From: Fulvivirga aurantia
Lineage (GTDB): Bacteria > Bacteroidota > Bacteroidia > Cytophagales > Cyclobacteriaceae
Assembly: GCF_009711475.1 (NCBI RefSeq)
Contig: NZ_SMMD01000939.1
Location: 1 to 23,526 of the forward strand
Length of the DNA stretch: 23,526 nucleotides
Direction of reading: 5' to 3'
Part shown: positions 16,528-23,526 of the stretch, piece by piece
Numbering within the stretch: the stretch's first letter is position 1
Layout: every line of letters begins with the position of its first letter
The notes under the pieces: model-generated
Seen by the model: only the letters and a program-made list of their open reading frames with translations
The model's database searches: none
Told to the model about the DNA's origin: nothing
Program-made: the position numbers and the translations under genes

Positions 16528-17214
16528 TTAAACACCTAGGTTAATTTCTAACTGAAAACCCACCCCATGAATGTTTTTTATTTGAATGCAGGGGTCTTTT
16601 TGAAGGTACTTTCTAAGTTTTGATATAAAAACATCCATACTTCGGCCTAAAAAGTAGTCATCTGATCCCCAGACGGCTTCAAGTATCTCGGCTCTTTTTA
16701 CCACCTGGCCCTGGTGCTCACAAAGGTGTTTTAATAAGTTAGCCTCCTTTTGTGTGAGTGTCTGTATATGATCTGCAATGTGAAGCTGAAGGTTTTGGTA
16801 ATCAAACTTATATTGTCCGATCGTAAAATCGATATCGTTATCCTGTGGCTTGGCTGATCGTTTAAGGAATACTTCTATTCTAAAAATCAGCTCTTTCATG
16901 CTAAAAGGCTTTGTAATATAATCATCACCACCCGATTTGAAGCCATTGAGCCGGTCTTCTTCCATAGATTTGGCCGTGAGAAAGAGTATAGGAACAGCTG
17001 TATTTTTATTACGAATATCTTTGGCTAATGTAAATCCATCTTTTTGCGGAAGCATTACATCAAGAATGCAGAGGTCATATTGGTTTGATTTAAATGCATC
17101 CCAGGCAGAGCTACCATCTGTGGCCAGCGTTACCGCATAGCCATTGCGTGTGAGGTTATCATTTATAACCAACCCGAGGTTAGGATCATCTTCTACCAGC
17201 AGTATTTTATGCAT
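16528..17214 (-). CDS. OmpR/PhoB-family response regulator
   Basis: 228 residues. Receiver domain 1-120 with the acidic pocket E8-D9-D10, phosphoacceptor D52 (ILDVMLP), T80 and K102 (TKPF), all intact. The C-terminal winged-helix domain (about 130-226) has the Trans_Reg_C features QKEANLLKHLCEHQGQVVKRAEILEAVWG and SMDVFISKLRKYL. It is phosphorylated by the kinase encoded just upstream, whose reading frame overlaps this start by 8 bases. The pair resembles RprX/RprY-type systems of Bacteroidota in organisation, but the signal is not known. OmpR-type regulators bind direct repeats with an 11-base period; such a repeat occurs upstream of the kinase gene at 18513-18531. Confidence 0.93.
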   Translation of the reverse strand: MHKILLVEDDPNLGLVINDNLTRNGYAVTLATDGSSAWDAFKSNQYDLCILDVMLPQKDGFTLAKDIRNKNTAVPILFLTAKSMEEDRLNGFKSGGDDYITKPFSMKELIFRIEVFLKRSAKPQDNDIDFTIGQYKFDYQNLQLHIADHIQTLTQKEANLLKHLCEHQGQVVKRAEILEAVWGSDDYFLGRSMDVFISKLRKYLQKDPCIQIKNIHGVGFQLEINLGV

Positions 17215-18472
17215 TTTTTAAAGTGATTTTAAATATACTCCCTTTATTTATCTTACTGTCCAGATCGATCTTGCCATGATGTGCTTTAACTATATGTTGC
17301 ACATAATTTAAACCCAGACCGAAGCCCTTTACATTATGGACATTACCTGTTGGCACACGATAAAATTTCTCAAAAATCTTCTTTTGCTGATCAGTGGGAA
17401 TACCGATACCATTATCAGAAATACCGATGCAAATGGTGTTTGTGGCATTACGGGTGCTAATTGTTACTAAAGGTTGTCCCTTAGTATATTTAATGGCATT
17501 GTCGATTAGGTTGTGAAGTACATTTCTTAGGTGTAATTGATCGGCCTTTATGGTTGTGTTTGTAGCATTTAGCTGCAACGTGACCTCAGCCTCATGCTCT
17601 TCCAGTCTCATGTTGAGATCCTTTACTACTTCTGTGATCAGCTGATGGGCATCTAATAGGTCCTCACACAGAACCACTTCATCATTATCAACACTGGCCA
17701 TTTGTAAAACACGCTCCACCTGCTTTTTCATCCTTTGGTTTTCTGTCTCTATGATATTTGCATAGCTGGTCATACGCGAGACATCACTAGCTGTGGCCGG
17801 GTCTTTTAGTACTTCTGCAGAAAGGGCTATGGTAGATATGGGTGTTTTAAACTCATGCGTCATATTGTTAATAAAGTCCTTTTGGACCTCACTAAGCCGC
17901 CTCTGTTTGAGTATAACAAACAAAGCTGAAGCAAAGAAAATAATGACTACCAACAGTACTGTTGAGCTGAAAACCCAAACTTCCATACGGTCAGTGATGA
18001 TTGATACCTCATTGGGAAACTGTACGCCAAAATAATAGTTTTGATTCTCCCACTTGGGCAGGGAAGCATCGTCATTTTTTGGTTTTGCCTCATCCATCGA
18101 TACATAGCTGCCGTAGACCATTTTGTCGCTGGTGCAGTCATAAATACCGTATTCAAAATCGGCTTCAATGTTTCTTTTTTCAAACTCTGCCGTGAGCAGA
18201 AACTCCAGCAAATTGGCATCAATCTCATTATTGATCATTACCACGTAATAGTTGGTAGACAGCTGCTTGATAGGGTTATTGGCAGGAATGGCAGCTTTGT
18301 TGATTTTAAAGAATTGATTGGCAACATTAAATAGTGCCACATTTACATCACGATTAAACTGCTGCTGCTCTGTGTTGAAGGCGCGCCTAAACCAATAGAC
18401 CTGAGTGATGGTGATACCCACTATACTCAAAATAGCCATGATTATTAACACACGAATTGTAGTACGCGTCAT
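17207..18472 (-). CDS. Membrane sensor histidine kinase
   Basis: 421 residues. TM1 at about 7-27, a periplasmic sensor region (about 30-163) with no recognised fold, TM2 at about 164-188, then the cytoplasmic kinase. The H box is MTHEFKTPIS with phospho-accepting H206. The N box is HNLIDNAIKYT (N325). The G1 box is DNGIGIP (353-359), the F box is FEKFYR and the G2 box is GFGLGL (383-388). There is no HAMP domain visible, as is common in Bacteroidota. All catalytic motifs are present. It overlaps the response regulator by 8 bases, so the two are co-translated. The 11-base-period repeat 41-59 bases upstream suggests autoregulation. Confidence 0.93.
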   Translation of the reverse strand: MTRTTIRVLIIMAILSIVGITITQVYWFRRAFNTEQQQFNRDVNVALFNVANQFFKINKAAIPANNPIKQLSTNYYVVMINNEIDANLLEFLLTAEFEKRNIEADFEYGIYDCTSDKMVYGSYVSMDEAKPKNDDASLPKWENQNYYFGVQFPNEVSIITDRMEVWVFSSTVLLVVIIFFASALFVILKQRRLSEVQKDFINNMTHEFKTPISTIALSAEVLKDPATASDVSRMTSYANIIETENQRMKKQVERVLQMASVDNDEVVLCEDLLDAHQLITEVVKDLNMRLEEHEAEVTLQLNATNTTIKADQLHLRNVLHNLIDNAIKYTKGQPLVTISTRNATNTICIGISDNGIGIPTDQQKKIFEKFYRVPTGNVHNVKGFGLGLNYVQHIVKAHHGKIDLDSKINKGSIFKITLKNA

Positions 18473-18512
18473 AATTCAAATTTAAGCTATTGCATTTATA
18501 TGAAACCTGTAT

Positions 18513-18531
18513 TTAACAAGTCGTTAACAAA
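18513..18531. promoter_or_regulatory. Candidate response-regulator box (TTAACAA direct repeat)
   Basis: TTAACAA at 513-519 and again at 524-530 (positions 18513 and 18524), an 11-base period, the spacing used by OmpR/PhoB-family dimers. TTAACA is also the half-site of the B. subtilis PhoP box. It lies about 41-59 bases upstream of the kinase ATG. The inner part also reads as a short inverted repeat (TTAAC-N5-GTTAA). In the rest of the 225-base gap 18473-18697 I see no gene. Confidence 0.4.
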
Positions 18532-18697
18532 AACTATGCTCCTGCTATTTAGGCTGAAAGCTTTAAAAGCTTAGGTAAATCTCATGGTATGTTAAGAAAT
18601 GTACGGATAACTTAAAAATTTGATAACTGGCTATGGTTGGGTGAAAAGCGGATTTTAATGACCATTGCACTCGTAAATTGAAATCGATTAAAGAACA

Positions 18698-18955
18698 ATG
18701 ATTAGAGCGGAAGAAAGTCAGAAACAGGGAGGGATACTTTTTGAGGATCTTAAATCGGTTTATGAAAATGCCTACGAGGGGCTCCCTGAGAATAGTAAGT
18801 TCATTTACAGACTTCATAAAATTGACGGTTTTACCAGTCAGGAAATTGGTCATTTATTAGACATGTCGCCATCTATGGTTGAAGCCCAGTTGGGAAAAGC
18901 CTTAAAAATAATGAGGGACAGAATTAGAAAATACCAGTTGAGTAGATTGAGGTGA
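18698..18955 (+). CDS. Stand-alone sigma-70 region 4-like protein
   Basis: 85 residues. The segment LPENSKFIYRLHKIDGFTSQEIGHLLDMSPSMVEAQLGKALKIMRDRI is the helix-turn-helix of region 4 of ECF-type sigma factors, the part that contacts the -35 element. Region 2, which binds core RNA polymerase and the -10 element, is absent. No room exists for it, because the divergent kinase gene begins 225 bases upstream, and I see no remnant in that gap. The 25 residues before the domain are polar. It is either a degenerate sigma factor or a small regulator reusing this fold. It points away from the kinase gene and towards the EF-Tu-like gene, with which it converges. Confidence 0.72.
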   Translation: MIRAEESQKQGGILFEDLKSVYENAYEGLPENSKFIYRLHKIDGFTSQEIGHLLDMSPSMVEAQLGKALKIMRDRIRKYQLSRLR

Positions 18956-18984
18956 TGAAGGTTGTATAAGTCTGAAAATAAGTT

Positions 18985-19401
18985 TCAGTCCCTGCTACTT
19001 TTCTCTAATTTTTTGTTCACGATATGTTCTATTTTACCTGTACCGACTTTCATTGCTCCTTCCCTAAATTCGAATTCCATTCCTTCGATCAAAGTACGCG
19101 TAAAATAATCTGTGGAAACAATCTTTATTTTCGCTCTCACTTTCTCACCTGGATTTACAGTTTCTCGATCAATAAATGTTTGTTGTCCGGAAGTCTGCAT
19201 TTCGTCAAAATCAAATTTAATTTGTGGTCGATAACCTGATTTTGCTGGTGTTTCTCGCCCACCGTTTTCAGTTGATAAATATTGAAGCTCGGCAATAAAG
19301 TCCACCTTGTTAAATTCTTTATTATAATGATTAAGGATATACTCTGTTATCTTATCCAAGTCAGAAACATTATAATACCTGCATGTCTCTGTCAAGATCA
19401 A
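18985..19401 (-). CDS. Stand-alone EF-Tu domain III-like protein, 5' end probably frameshifted
   Basis: Residues 34-124 parallel the C-terminal domain of elongation factor Tu: FIAELQYLS, GGRETPAKSGYRPQ (47-60), NPGEKV (83-88) and EGMEFEFREGAMKVGTGKI (106-124), in the right order and spacing. The GTPase and second domains are missing, so it cannot act as an elongation factor. Its function is unknown. The open frame begins with TTG straight after a TAG, a poor start. In the neighbouring frame an ATG at 19444, 17 bases after the upstream stop, encodes MDNKIETFATLCSLVDLDRDMQ before stopping at 19370. Removing one base near 19370-19402 (for example in CAGG) would join it to YYNVSDLDKITEY. The intact gene would then span 18985-19444, about 152 residues. 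Confidence 0.72.
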   Translation of the reverse strand: MILTETCRYYNVSDLDKITEYILNHYNKEFNKVDFIAELQYLSTENGGRETPAKSGYRPQIKFDFDEMQTSGQQTFIDRETVNPGEKVRAKIKIVSTDYFTRTLIEGMEFEFREGAMKVGTGKIEHIVNKKLEKSSRD

Positions 19402-19461
19402 CTAAGCTGCATAGAGTTGCAAATGTCTCAATTTTATTATCCATCGGGCGGTTGTTCTTTA

Positions 19462-20004
19462 TTAAGGTTGTTCACCAATTAAGTCAACATTTGATCTTAT
19501 GAGACTGTCAATTTTATTTGTAGCCGAAAGTAATCCTCCAAAGTAATCTTGCTCCCTAAACTTCGGTGTCATGTCGTTGACAATAATATTTTTTGCTGTG
19601 TGGTCTTTAATTATTTTTTCCAGACCATAGCCTACTTCAATTCTCATTTTCCTGTTCTGTAGGGCCACAGCAATTAAAAGTCCGTCATTATCACCGCTTC
19701 TCCCAATCATCCAGCAATTAGCTACCCGGAGGGAATATTCCTCTATACTTTCTTCACCTAATGAGTTGATAGTTAAAACGACTACCTGTGAACCAATATC
19801 AGTTTCTAGTTTTTCGAGCTTGTTTGTCAGCTCTTCCTCTTGTTCTGGTAAAAGGAGGTCAGCATAGTCATTAATCCGTCCAACTAATTTCGGCACATTG
19901 GGACAGTCAAGCTTATTTTGCTCATTAGACTGTTTGCCTTGACAAGAGGAAATGCTGGTAGATAATAGTATAATCAGGCATAAAACATTAAATATCTTAT
20001 TCAT
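19462..20004 (-). CDS. TPM-domain lipoprotein
   Basis: 180 residues. It has a lipoprotein signal with lipobox I-S-S-C (C21), then a short linker and a TPM (YgcG/Psb32-type) domain at about 36-165. Domain features are INDYADLLLPEQEEELTNKLEKLETDIGSQVVVLTINSL, SLRVANCWMIGRSGDNDGLLIAVALQNRKMRIEVGYGLE and the conserved C-terminal helix. TPM domains have been linked to phosphatase activity and to photosystem II maintenance in plants; in bacteria the role is unsettled. No C-terminal membrane segment is present, unlike many YgcG proteins, so the lipid anchor is the only attachment. Its stop is 17 bases before the candidate ATG of the EF-Tu-like gene. Confidence 0.85.
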   Translation of the reverse strand: MNKIFNVLCLIILLSTSISSCQGKQSNEQNKLDCPNVPKLVGRINDYADLLLPEQEEELTNKLEKLETDIGSQVVVLTINSLGEESIEEYSLRVANCWMIGRSGDNDGLLIAVALQNRKMRIEVGYGLEKIIKDHTAKNIIVNDMTPKFREQDYFGGLLSATNKIDSLIRSNVDLIGEQP

Positions 20005-20066
20005 AAGTTCAGGAGGAGATTGGGTGAACTACCCAGCGAGCTTTGATATTTGCGATTAAGCTGCAG

Positions 20067-20453
20067 TCAGTTTTTATTTATTAAGTCTTGCAGGTTTTGA
20101 TTATTTATTTCTTTGGAATGGTCCAACACATAAACTTCCACAGCACCAGCGTGTTCTGCAAGATCTCTTAGTGCCCGTTTTTCTGTTTCTGAAAGTCCGT
20201 CTGGGTATTCAATCATTTGTTGCATTATCATTATAAGTTTGTTAATTACCATACTTTTGCCTTCCATTAATTCCTTAATAAGCGAGGTCAAATGATATTC
20301 GGCATTATGGAAATCTGCAATTACTAATCGATCAGTTGAAAATAAGTGATTAGTACTTCGCTTAATGCATCTATTTGTATCAACTCTAGTCACTTCTATC
20401 TCATTACGATAGAATTTTACATGAATCTGAACTTTCTTAAATAGTCGAATCAC
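20067..20453 (-). CDS. Small MreB-like protein lacking the nucleotide-binding motifs
   Basis: 128 residues from the GTG at 20453, reading MIRLFKKVQIHVKFYRNEIEVTR. A TTG at 20465, immediately after the upstream stop, would add four residues; no in-frame ATG fits. NHLFSTDRLVIADFHNAEYHL resembles the NPFSHPR..L.DF..AE segment of MreB and short MreB-related proteins. LSETEKRALRDLAEHAGAVEVYV resembles the E.RA.R..A..AGA.EV.L segment of MreB. The phosphate loops and the rest of the actin fold are missing, so ATP-driven polymerisation is unlikely. The family similarity is judged by eye and is moderate. It follows the polyprenyl synthetase gene with almost no gap and may be co-transcribed with it. 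Confidence 0.6.
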   Translation of the reverse strand: MIRLFKKVQIHVKFYRNEIEVTRVDTNRCIKRSTNHLFSTDRLVIADFHNAEYHLTSLIKELMEGKSMVINKLIMIMQQMIEYPDGLSETEKRALRDLAEHAGAVEVYVLDHSKEINNQNLQDLINKN

Positions 20454-20465
20454 GAGCCGCTTCAA

Positions 20466-21440
20466 CTATTTTTCTCTATCGATAAGCTTTTCGGCAAATG
20501 ATCTTAGTTTACCTCTTCTGATCAATGGGGCTTCTACTTTTTTGAGTGCTTTCAAGCCCTTGTCGAAGTAGTGGTTCATCTGCTGCTCTGTTTGCTCTTT
20601 AATGCCTAGCTCGTTGTAAATTTCCGTTACAGCGGCCACCTTTTCTTCCGGCTTGAAGTCATCTTTCTTCAACCAATTATTGAGGGCAGTTTTGTGCTTG
20701 CCTTTGGCCTGCTTGAGCGCGGTTATCAACAAAAAGGTTTTTTTGTTGGCAATGATGTCACCACCTACCTGTTTGCCAAACTTGTCTTTATCGGCATACA
20801 CATCGAGCAGGTCGTCTTTGAGTTGAAAGCCTACACCAATATTTTGACCAAATTGTCGTAGCGCTTTTTTGTTTTTCTCAGAAGTGTCTGCCAAAATACC
20901 ACCAAGTTCAAGGCTAAAGCCTAAAAGCACTGCGGTTTTGAGTCTAATCATTTCGATATACTCATCTACCCCAACAGTTTTACGATCTTCAAAAATCATA
21001 TCCAGTTGCTGCCCTTCGCATACTTCGGCAGCACATTGGTTAAACTTATCAAAAATCTCCTGGTTGAAGCCGTTGCCATGCATAAGCATTTCATAAGCCT
21101 TCACCAGCATTACATCTCCTGAAAGTATAGCCGTGTTGGCATTCCATTTTTCGTGGACAGTTGGCTTACCTCTTCTCAAAGGGGCCTGATCCATAATATC
21201 ATCATGCATGAGGGTGAAGTTGTGAAAGACCTCAACTGCGAGCGCCTGCTTTATGATATATTCAACATCATCTTTAAACAGCGAATAACCCATGATAGTA
21301 AGTAAGGGCCTCAGGCGTTTGCCCCCCAAACTCATAATGTATTTAATGGGCTGGTATAGTTCTTTGGGGTGAGATCCGTAGTCAAAATCTTTACCCTCTT
21401 TTTCGATGAGTTTTACTAGTTTTTTATCAGTAATCAGCAT
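20466..21440 (-). CDS. Polyprenyl diphosphate synthase (trans-isoprenyl synthase family)
   Basis: A 324-residue cytoplasmic enzyme that condenses isopentenyl diphosphate with an allylic diphosphate. Motifs: GGKRLRP (39-45), the first aspartate-rich motif DDIMD (80-84) followed by R89-R90, and the second aspartate-rich motif DDLLD (209-213) preceded by GFQLK and followed by GKQVGGD. K231-K235 includes NKKTF, the conserved lysine region. Both metal sites are intact. F75, five residues before the first motif, is of the kind that limits chain length, so a farnesyl/geranylgeranyl-type product is plausible, but this is inference. It starts 2 bases after the RNase R stop, so the two are very likely co-transcribed. 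Confidence 0.9.
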   Translation of the reverse strand: MLITDKKLVKLIEKEGKDFDYGSHPKELYQPIKYIMSLGGKRLRPLLTIMGYSLFKDDVEYIIKQALAVEVFHNFTLMHDDIMDQAPLRRGKPTVHEKWNANTAILSGDVMLVKAYEMLMHGNGFNQEIFDKFNQCAAEVCEGQQLDMIFEDRKTVGVDEYIEMIRLKTAVLLGFSLELGGILADTSEKNKKALRQFGQNIGVGFQLKDDLLDVYADKDKFGKQVGGDIIANKKTFLLITALKQAKGKHKTALNNWLKKDDFKPEEKVAAVTEIYNELGIKEQTEQQMNHYFDKGLKALKKVEAPLIRRGKLRSFAEKLIDREK

Positions 21441-21442
21441 GA

Positions 21443-23526
21443 TTAATCTTCGGCAAATTCCAGGTCTATAGTTCGTTTATCGATATCGGTGTCTTTTACA
21501 GTCACGTTTACCTTATCGCCTAAAGTAAACATCCGCTTGTTTTTCCTACCAATAACGCGATAGTTTTTTTCGTCAAATTCGTAATAATCATCACTCAGGT
21601 CAACCAGACGCACCATGCCTTCGCATTTTGTTTCGATGATCTCTACAAAAATGCCCCATTCGGTAACGCCCGAAATAATACCCTCAAATACCTTATCTTC
21701 TACACTCTGCATAAACTCTACCTGCTTGTATTTGATAGATGCCCGCTCGGCTTCAGCAGCGCGTTTCTCTCGGTCTGAAGAGTGCATGCACTTCTCCTCA
21801 TAGTCGTCTTTACTTACAGACTTACCTTGGTCGAGGTAGTGCTGTAGTAAGCGATGCACCATCATATCCGGGTAACGCCTGATTGGTGAGGTAAAATGTG
21901 TGTAGTGATCGAAGGCCAAGCCAAAATGACCCATTGCCTCGGTAGTGTATTTGGCTTTTGCCATAGCGCGAATGGCTAATTGCTGCAAGACATTCTCTTC
22001 AGGTTGCCCAGTAATGGTATCCATCAGCTTGTTGAGCGATTTGGATATTGATCCTCGGTCTGTGTTTAGCTCATGGCCAAAACGTTTGGCAAAAAGTGAG
22101 AAAGTATCAATCTTTTCCGGGTCGGGGAAGTCGTGGGTTCGATATACAAAGGTGTTTCTATCCTTTTTGTCTTTACCCTCTTTCAACTTATAAACATAAG
22201 TTGCGACCTGCTTATTAGCCATCAGCATAAACTCTTCTATAAGCTTGTGCGCATCACGTCTTACTTTAGGTATTACGCCTAATGGCTTGCCGTTTTCATC
22301 GAGCTTAAACTTTACCTCGGTACTCTCAAAATTGACAGCCCCGTGAGCAAATCGCTTAGTTTTTAAGCGCTTTGCCAGGTCATTTATCGTTTGAAGTTCT
22401 TTGGCATAATCACCAATACCGGTCTCGATTCCTGCCTGTGCTTCTTCATAGGTAAACCTACGGTCTGAGTGGATCACGGTTCTTCCAAACCATTCTTTCT
22501 TCACATTGGCATCTTTATCTATTTCAAAGATTGCTGCAAAAGTCAATTTATCTTCTCTGGGCCTGAGTGAGCACAATTGGTTAGATAATCGTTCCGGAAG
22601 CATGGGCACCGTTCTGTCTACAAGGTAAACGGAAGTAGCGCGGTGTATGGCTTCTTTTTCTAATACCGTATTTGGTATTACATAATGTGTAACATCGGCA
22701 ATATGAACACCTATCTCATAATTACCATTGTCTAGCTCCTGGTAAGAAATGGCGTCATCAAAGTCTTTGGCATCTTCCGGGTCGATGGTAAACGTGAGAA
22801 TATCTCTATAGTCTCTTCGCTTTTTGATCTCATCTTCTGTGATGCCTTCACTGATTTTTTCGGCCTCGTCCAGCACATGCTGAGGAAACTCAAAAGGCAG
22901 GTCAAACTCAGCCATGATAGAGTGAATCTCTGCCTCATTGTCACCAGCCTGCCCTAAAACTCTTGTGATCGTGCCCTCGGGGCTTTTGTCATTATCAGGC
23001 CACTCGGTGATCTTTACAATTACCTTATCGTTGTGTTTGGCCCCGTTTGTCGAGTCGAGGTGTACGAATATGTCCTGATGAAGCTTTCTATTATCAGGCA
23101 TTACGAAGGCAAATCGTGGTGAAAACTCAATTCGACCTACAATTTCTTCACGACCTCTTTCTACAACTTCAAGTACTTTGCCTTCTGGTTTTTTGCCGGA
23201 AGTTTTTGAGTGCAGTACTACGCGCACTATATCACCATCGACCGCGTATTTAAGGTCTTGGGTTTTCACATAAATATCGTCTTCACCTTCCGGGGTGAGC
23301 ACGTAGGCAAAGCGAGGATTTACATGATCGACTTTACCCGTTACAAACTCAGGCTCACGGGTGGTTTTATAGCCACCATTAGCAATGCGCTGAATTTTAC
23401 CTTCTTTTTCCATCTGATTTAAAACAGCAGGAATCTGCTTGTTGTAATCTGATCTTCTAAAACCTAGTTTTTTTATCACCTGCTTTGGTGTGTAGGCCCT
23501 GTCGATGTGGGCGTTGAGGAGGGAGG
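21443..23526 (-). CDS. rnr: Ribonuclease R (5' end outside the window)
   Basis: A 3'-5' exoribonuclease of the RNB family that degrades structured RNA. The reading frame is open to the window edge; codons for SLLNAHIDRAYTPKQ precede the GTG at 23479, so that GTG is not the true start and the gene is partial. Numbered from 23479: winged-helix remnant at 1-40, two cold-shock-type OB folds at about 45-175, the RNB catalytic domain at about 222-545 with D233, D239, D241 and D242 in TIDPEDAKDFDDA (the same +6, +8, +9 spacing as D201, D207, D209 and D210 of E. coli RNase II), and a C-terminal S1 domain at about 590-675. Overall arrangement and length fit RNase R better than RNase II. Confidence 0.93.
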   Translation of the reverse strand, partial: SLLNAHIDRAYTPKQVIKKLGFRRSDYNKQIPAVLNQMEKEGKIQRIANGGYKTTREPEFVTGKVDHVNPRFAYVLTPEGEDDIYVKTQDLKYAVDGDIVRVVLHSKTSGKKPEGKVLEVVERGREEIVGRIEFSPRFAFVMPDNRKLHQDIFVHLDSTNGAKHNDKVIVKITEWPDNDKSPEGTITRVLGQAGDNEAEIHSIMAEFDLPFEFPQHVLDEAEKISEGITEDEIKKRRDYRDILTFTIDPEDAKDFDDAISYQELDNGNYEIGVHIADVTHYVIPNTVLEKEAIHRATSVYLVDRTVPMLPERLSNQLCSLRPREDKLTFAAIFEIDKDANVKKEWFGRTVIHSDRRFTYEEAQAGIETGIGDYAKELQTINDLAKRLKTKRFAHGAVNFESTEVKFKLDENGKPLGVIPKVRRDAHKLIEEFMLMANKQVATYVYKLKEGKDKKDRNTFVYRTHDFPDPEKIDTFSLFAKRFGHELNTDRGSISKSLNKLMDTITGQPEENVLQQLAIRAMAKAKYTTEAMGHFGLAFDHYTHFTSPIRRYPDMMVHRLLQHYLDQGKSVSKDDYEEKCMHSSDREKRAAEAERASIKYKQVEFMQSVEDKVFEGIISGVTEWGIFVEIIETKCEGMVRLVDLSDDYYEFDEKNYRVIGRKNKRMFTLGDKVNVTVKDTDIDKRTIDLEFAED

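Noticed and set aside
18477..18484. TAAATTTG on the minus strand just before the kinase ATG
   Set aside because: It fits the -7 consensus, but no TTG lies 17-23 bases upstream, and only 4 bases separate it from the ATG. It would require a leaderless transcript.
18500..18574. 24-codon open frame starting at an ATG upstream of the sigma-like gene
   Set aside because: Too short to judge, and it overlaps the candidate response-regulator box. No spacing or motif supports translation.
18563..18853. Open frame of 96 codons on the minus strand
   Set aside because: It is antisense to the sigma region 4 gene for most of its length, and its product has no recognisable domain. The plus-strand gene has clear family similarity.
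18972..18988. CTGAAA/TTTCAG hairpin between the sigma-like and EF-Tu-like genes
   Set aside because: Six AT-rich base pairs with no T run on either strand; too weak to call a terminator.
20021..20035. TGGGT-N5-ACCCA hairpin upstream of the TPM lipoprotein gene
   Set aside because: Only five base pairs and no T run; probably chance.

Overview
The window looks like chromosomal DNA of a Bacteroidota bacterium, most likely a marine or soil member of the Cytophagales (Fulvivirga/Marivirga/Roseivirga-like). The evidence is an Oar-type TonB-dependent receptor with an N-terminal carboxypeptidase-regulatory-like domain, moderate-to-low GC, few Shine-Dalgarno sequences, promoter-like TTG...TAnnTTTG elements, a membrane-anchored LytTR regulator, and TIGR03643/DUF2256 proteins. 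No tRNA, rRNA, CRISPR array, insertion sequence or phage gene was seen.

Layout. 1-2120: lysA (diaminopimelate decarboxylase) converges with a lipoprotein MsrA whose start codon lies inside a long inverted repeat. 2156-4291: an EamA-type exporter, with a candidate 56-residue membrane protein just upstream, is divergent from a MetR-like LysR regulator; the shared intergenic region holds a T-N11-A inverted repeat and a second palindrome. 4301-7646: a PA0069-type radical SAM protein, then a membrane-bound LytTR regulator divergent from a PDZ plus alpha/beta-hydrolase protein. 7651-12043: a three-gene leftward unit of an ATP-grasp ligase, a 664-residue protein with a papain-like Gln/Cys/His/Asn constellation, and an alanine racemase that carries an apparent +1 frameshift. 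12168-13187: DUF2256 (44 residues, GTG start) overlapping DUF429 by ATGA, divergent from a TIGR03643 protein, closed by a bidirectional terminator. 13233-18472: histidine kinase, OmpR-type response regulator and Oar-like TonB receptor, all leftward. 18698-20465: small odd genes, namely a stand-alone sigma-70 region 4, a stand-alone EF-Tu domain-III-like protein (apparently frameshifted), a TPM-domain lipoprotein and an MreB-like fragment. 20466-23526: polyprenyl synthetase and RNase R, whose 5' end lies outside the window.

Most genes are housekeeping or regulatory. The best candidate for an undescribed system is the ATP-grasp / papain-like / racemase operon. It has the parts expected of a pathway that makes or edits an amide-linked, possibly D-amino-acid-containing, small peptide. 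The second most unusual area is 18698-20465, where three proteins are isolated pieces of larger well-known proteins (sigma factor, EF-Tu, MreB). Two independent one-base frameshifts (alr and the EF-Tu-like gene) should be checked against raw reads before calling either gene dead.
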